DNA of 64,000 nt from contig NZ_CP019436.1 of NCBI RefSeq assembly GCF_002201895.1, positions 1,357,522-1,421,521 of the forward strand, given 5' to 3'. The notes beneath the pieces were generated by a model. It worked only from the letters and a program-made list of their open reading frames with translations. It searched no databases and was not told where the DNA came from. Source of the stretch: Methanopyrus sp. SNP6 (GTDB lineage Archaea; JAADCQ01; Methanopyri; Methanopyrales; Methanopyraceae). Position numbers and translations under genes: made by a program. How positions within the stretch are numbered: position 1 is the first letter of the stretch; each line of letters begins with the position of its first letter. Positions 63,452 to 64,000 of the stretch are shown here, piece after piece.

Positions 63452-64000
63452 TTATTCCAACATACTTTTCAAGCCCCCAAGCTCCTCATCAACTCTACTG
63501 GCCAAGTTCTTCAGCTTCTCTAACTCCTCGCTCGACGGTGAACTCTTCCAAACCCTACCACTCGACAAGTCACAGTATAACTTGAAAAACTCCTTACTAG
63601 AACTCCTATAAACGTAGAATATTACAATATCATCCTGATGATCAACGCCTAGGATGAAATCAGGTTGATATAGTCCCTCCTTCAGATATTCCCCAAAGTC
63701 AATCCCTACCGCTTGACTGGTAATAATGTTTTCTGGAATTGGGATTGTAGTAGTGTTATGCGGATGGTAAAATACATACACTTTGCGGTTCTTTATTATA
63801 AGTAAATTAGCAGGAGTACAACAATCGTGTTCTATATCGGGTACAATTGGAATACCACTAGATTCTCCTACTAACTCGATATAAGCGTAAGTATGGTCCG
63901 GGTTTAGTCTTATAGTGTCGATTGTCTCACCGTCTATTGTAACCGATAGTTTGTCACCCTCGAGCTTGAACCCAACTGACTCATTGGATATTATAACCTC
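63452..64000 (-). CDS. Hypothetical protein in AT-rich island, 3' part only
   Basis: The frame is open to the right edge of the window, so the N-terminus lies outside; 182 residues are visible. It is beta-rich at first (VGFKLEGDKLSVTIDGETID, then TYAYIELVGESSGIPIVPD) with a CC pair (EHDCCTPANLL), and has YCDLSSGRVWKSSPSSEELE and a coiled-coil end (LKNLASRVDEELGGLKSMLE). No family is recognised. Low G+C as in its neighbour. Protein expression upstream of the visible part cannot be judged. Confidence 0.65.
   Translation of the reverse strand, partial: EVIISNESVGFKLEGDKLSVTIDGETIDTIRLNPDHTYAYIELVGESSGIPIVPDIEHDCCTPANLLIIKNRKVYVFYHPHNTTTIPIPENIITSQAVGIDFGEYLKEGLYQPDFILGVDHQDDIVIFYVYRSSSKEFFKLYCDLSSGRVWKSSPSSEELEKLKNLASRVDEELGGLKSMLE

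Noticed and set aside
1-64000. CRISPR arrays, tRNA or rRNA genes, insertion sequences
   Set aside because: I looked for regular repeats, TPsiC-type motifs and transposase motifs in the gaps and saw none.

Overview
The window reads as a piece of the chromosome of a hyperthermophilic, hydrogenotrophic methanogen, almost certainly Methanopyrus kandleri or a very close relative. The evidence is: about 60% G+C; strongly acidic (D/E-rich) proteins; frequent GTG and TTG starts; many four-base stop/start overlaps (ATGA, GTGA, TTGA); Shine-Dalgarno sites of the GGGGTGATC type; the methanogen ATPase AtwA, coenzyme B (aks) genes, archaeal glycerol-1-phosphate dehydrogenase, and an F420-type formate dehydrogenase with an in-frame UGA selenocysteine codon. 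The organism name is recognition from gene content, not a database match.

Bases 1-26,200 are dense housekeeping DNA. They hold a PIN-domain RNA-ligase partner and a TPP enzyme, sufC-sufB, an FKBP, egsA, proS, proteasome beta, the KH/beta-CASP RNase aCPSF1 and purM. A reverse-strand ribosomal block follows (rnp1-S17-L14-L24-S4e-L5-S14-S8-L6-L32e), cut off at both ends relative to the usual archaeal S10/spc cluster. Next come a LeuB/AksF dehydrogenase, UPF0210 plus an ACT protein, uppP, crcB plus DUF190, and an aksA / homoaconitase large / PsiE-like / homoaconitase small cluster for 2-oxoacid elongation.

Bases 26,260-29,365 hold what looks like the ruin of an exported [NiFe] hydrogenase and its own Tat exporter. 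The small subunit has a Tat signal and is frameshifted in a G5 run. The large subunit is fused in frame at its C-terminus to the middle of TatC. The rest of TatC carries two frameshifts, and tatA is intact. Housekeeping genes resume from 29,362 to 40,073 (MobA-like transferase, DRG GTPase, MarC, ilvD, cbiC, purE, a DedA-type protein, apgM, NIF3, PAP2, and an RHH regulator upstream of atwA).

From about 40,100 to 62,600 the DNA is sparse and accessory: secreted and membrane proteins, a GH114-like glycosidase, a NapH-type polyferredoxin with two secreted cysteine proteins, a winged-helix/EVE-like protein, and long stretches without convincing genes. Several genes here are broken by single frameshifts (a surface protein, a small cysteine protein, a FIST protein, a secreted thermonuclease). 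Embedded in this region is the fdhA-fdhB operon. UGA codon 132 of fdhA is read as selenocysteine, and a textbook archaeal SECIS hairpin lies in the 5' leader. After about 62,600 the G+C content falls sharply and two co-oriented genes of unknown function begin, the second running off the window: a probable acquired island.
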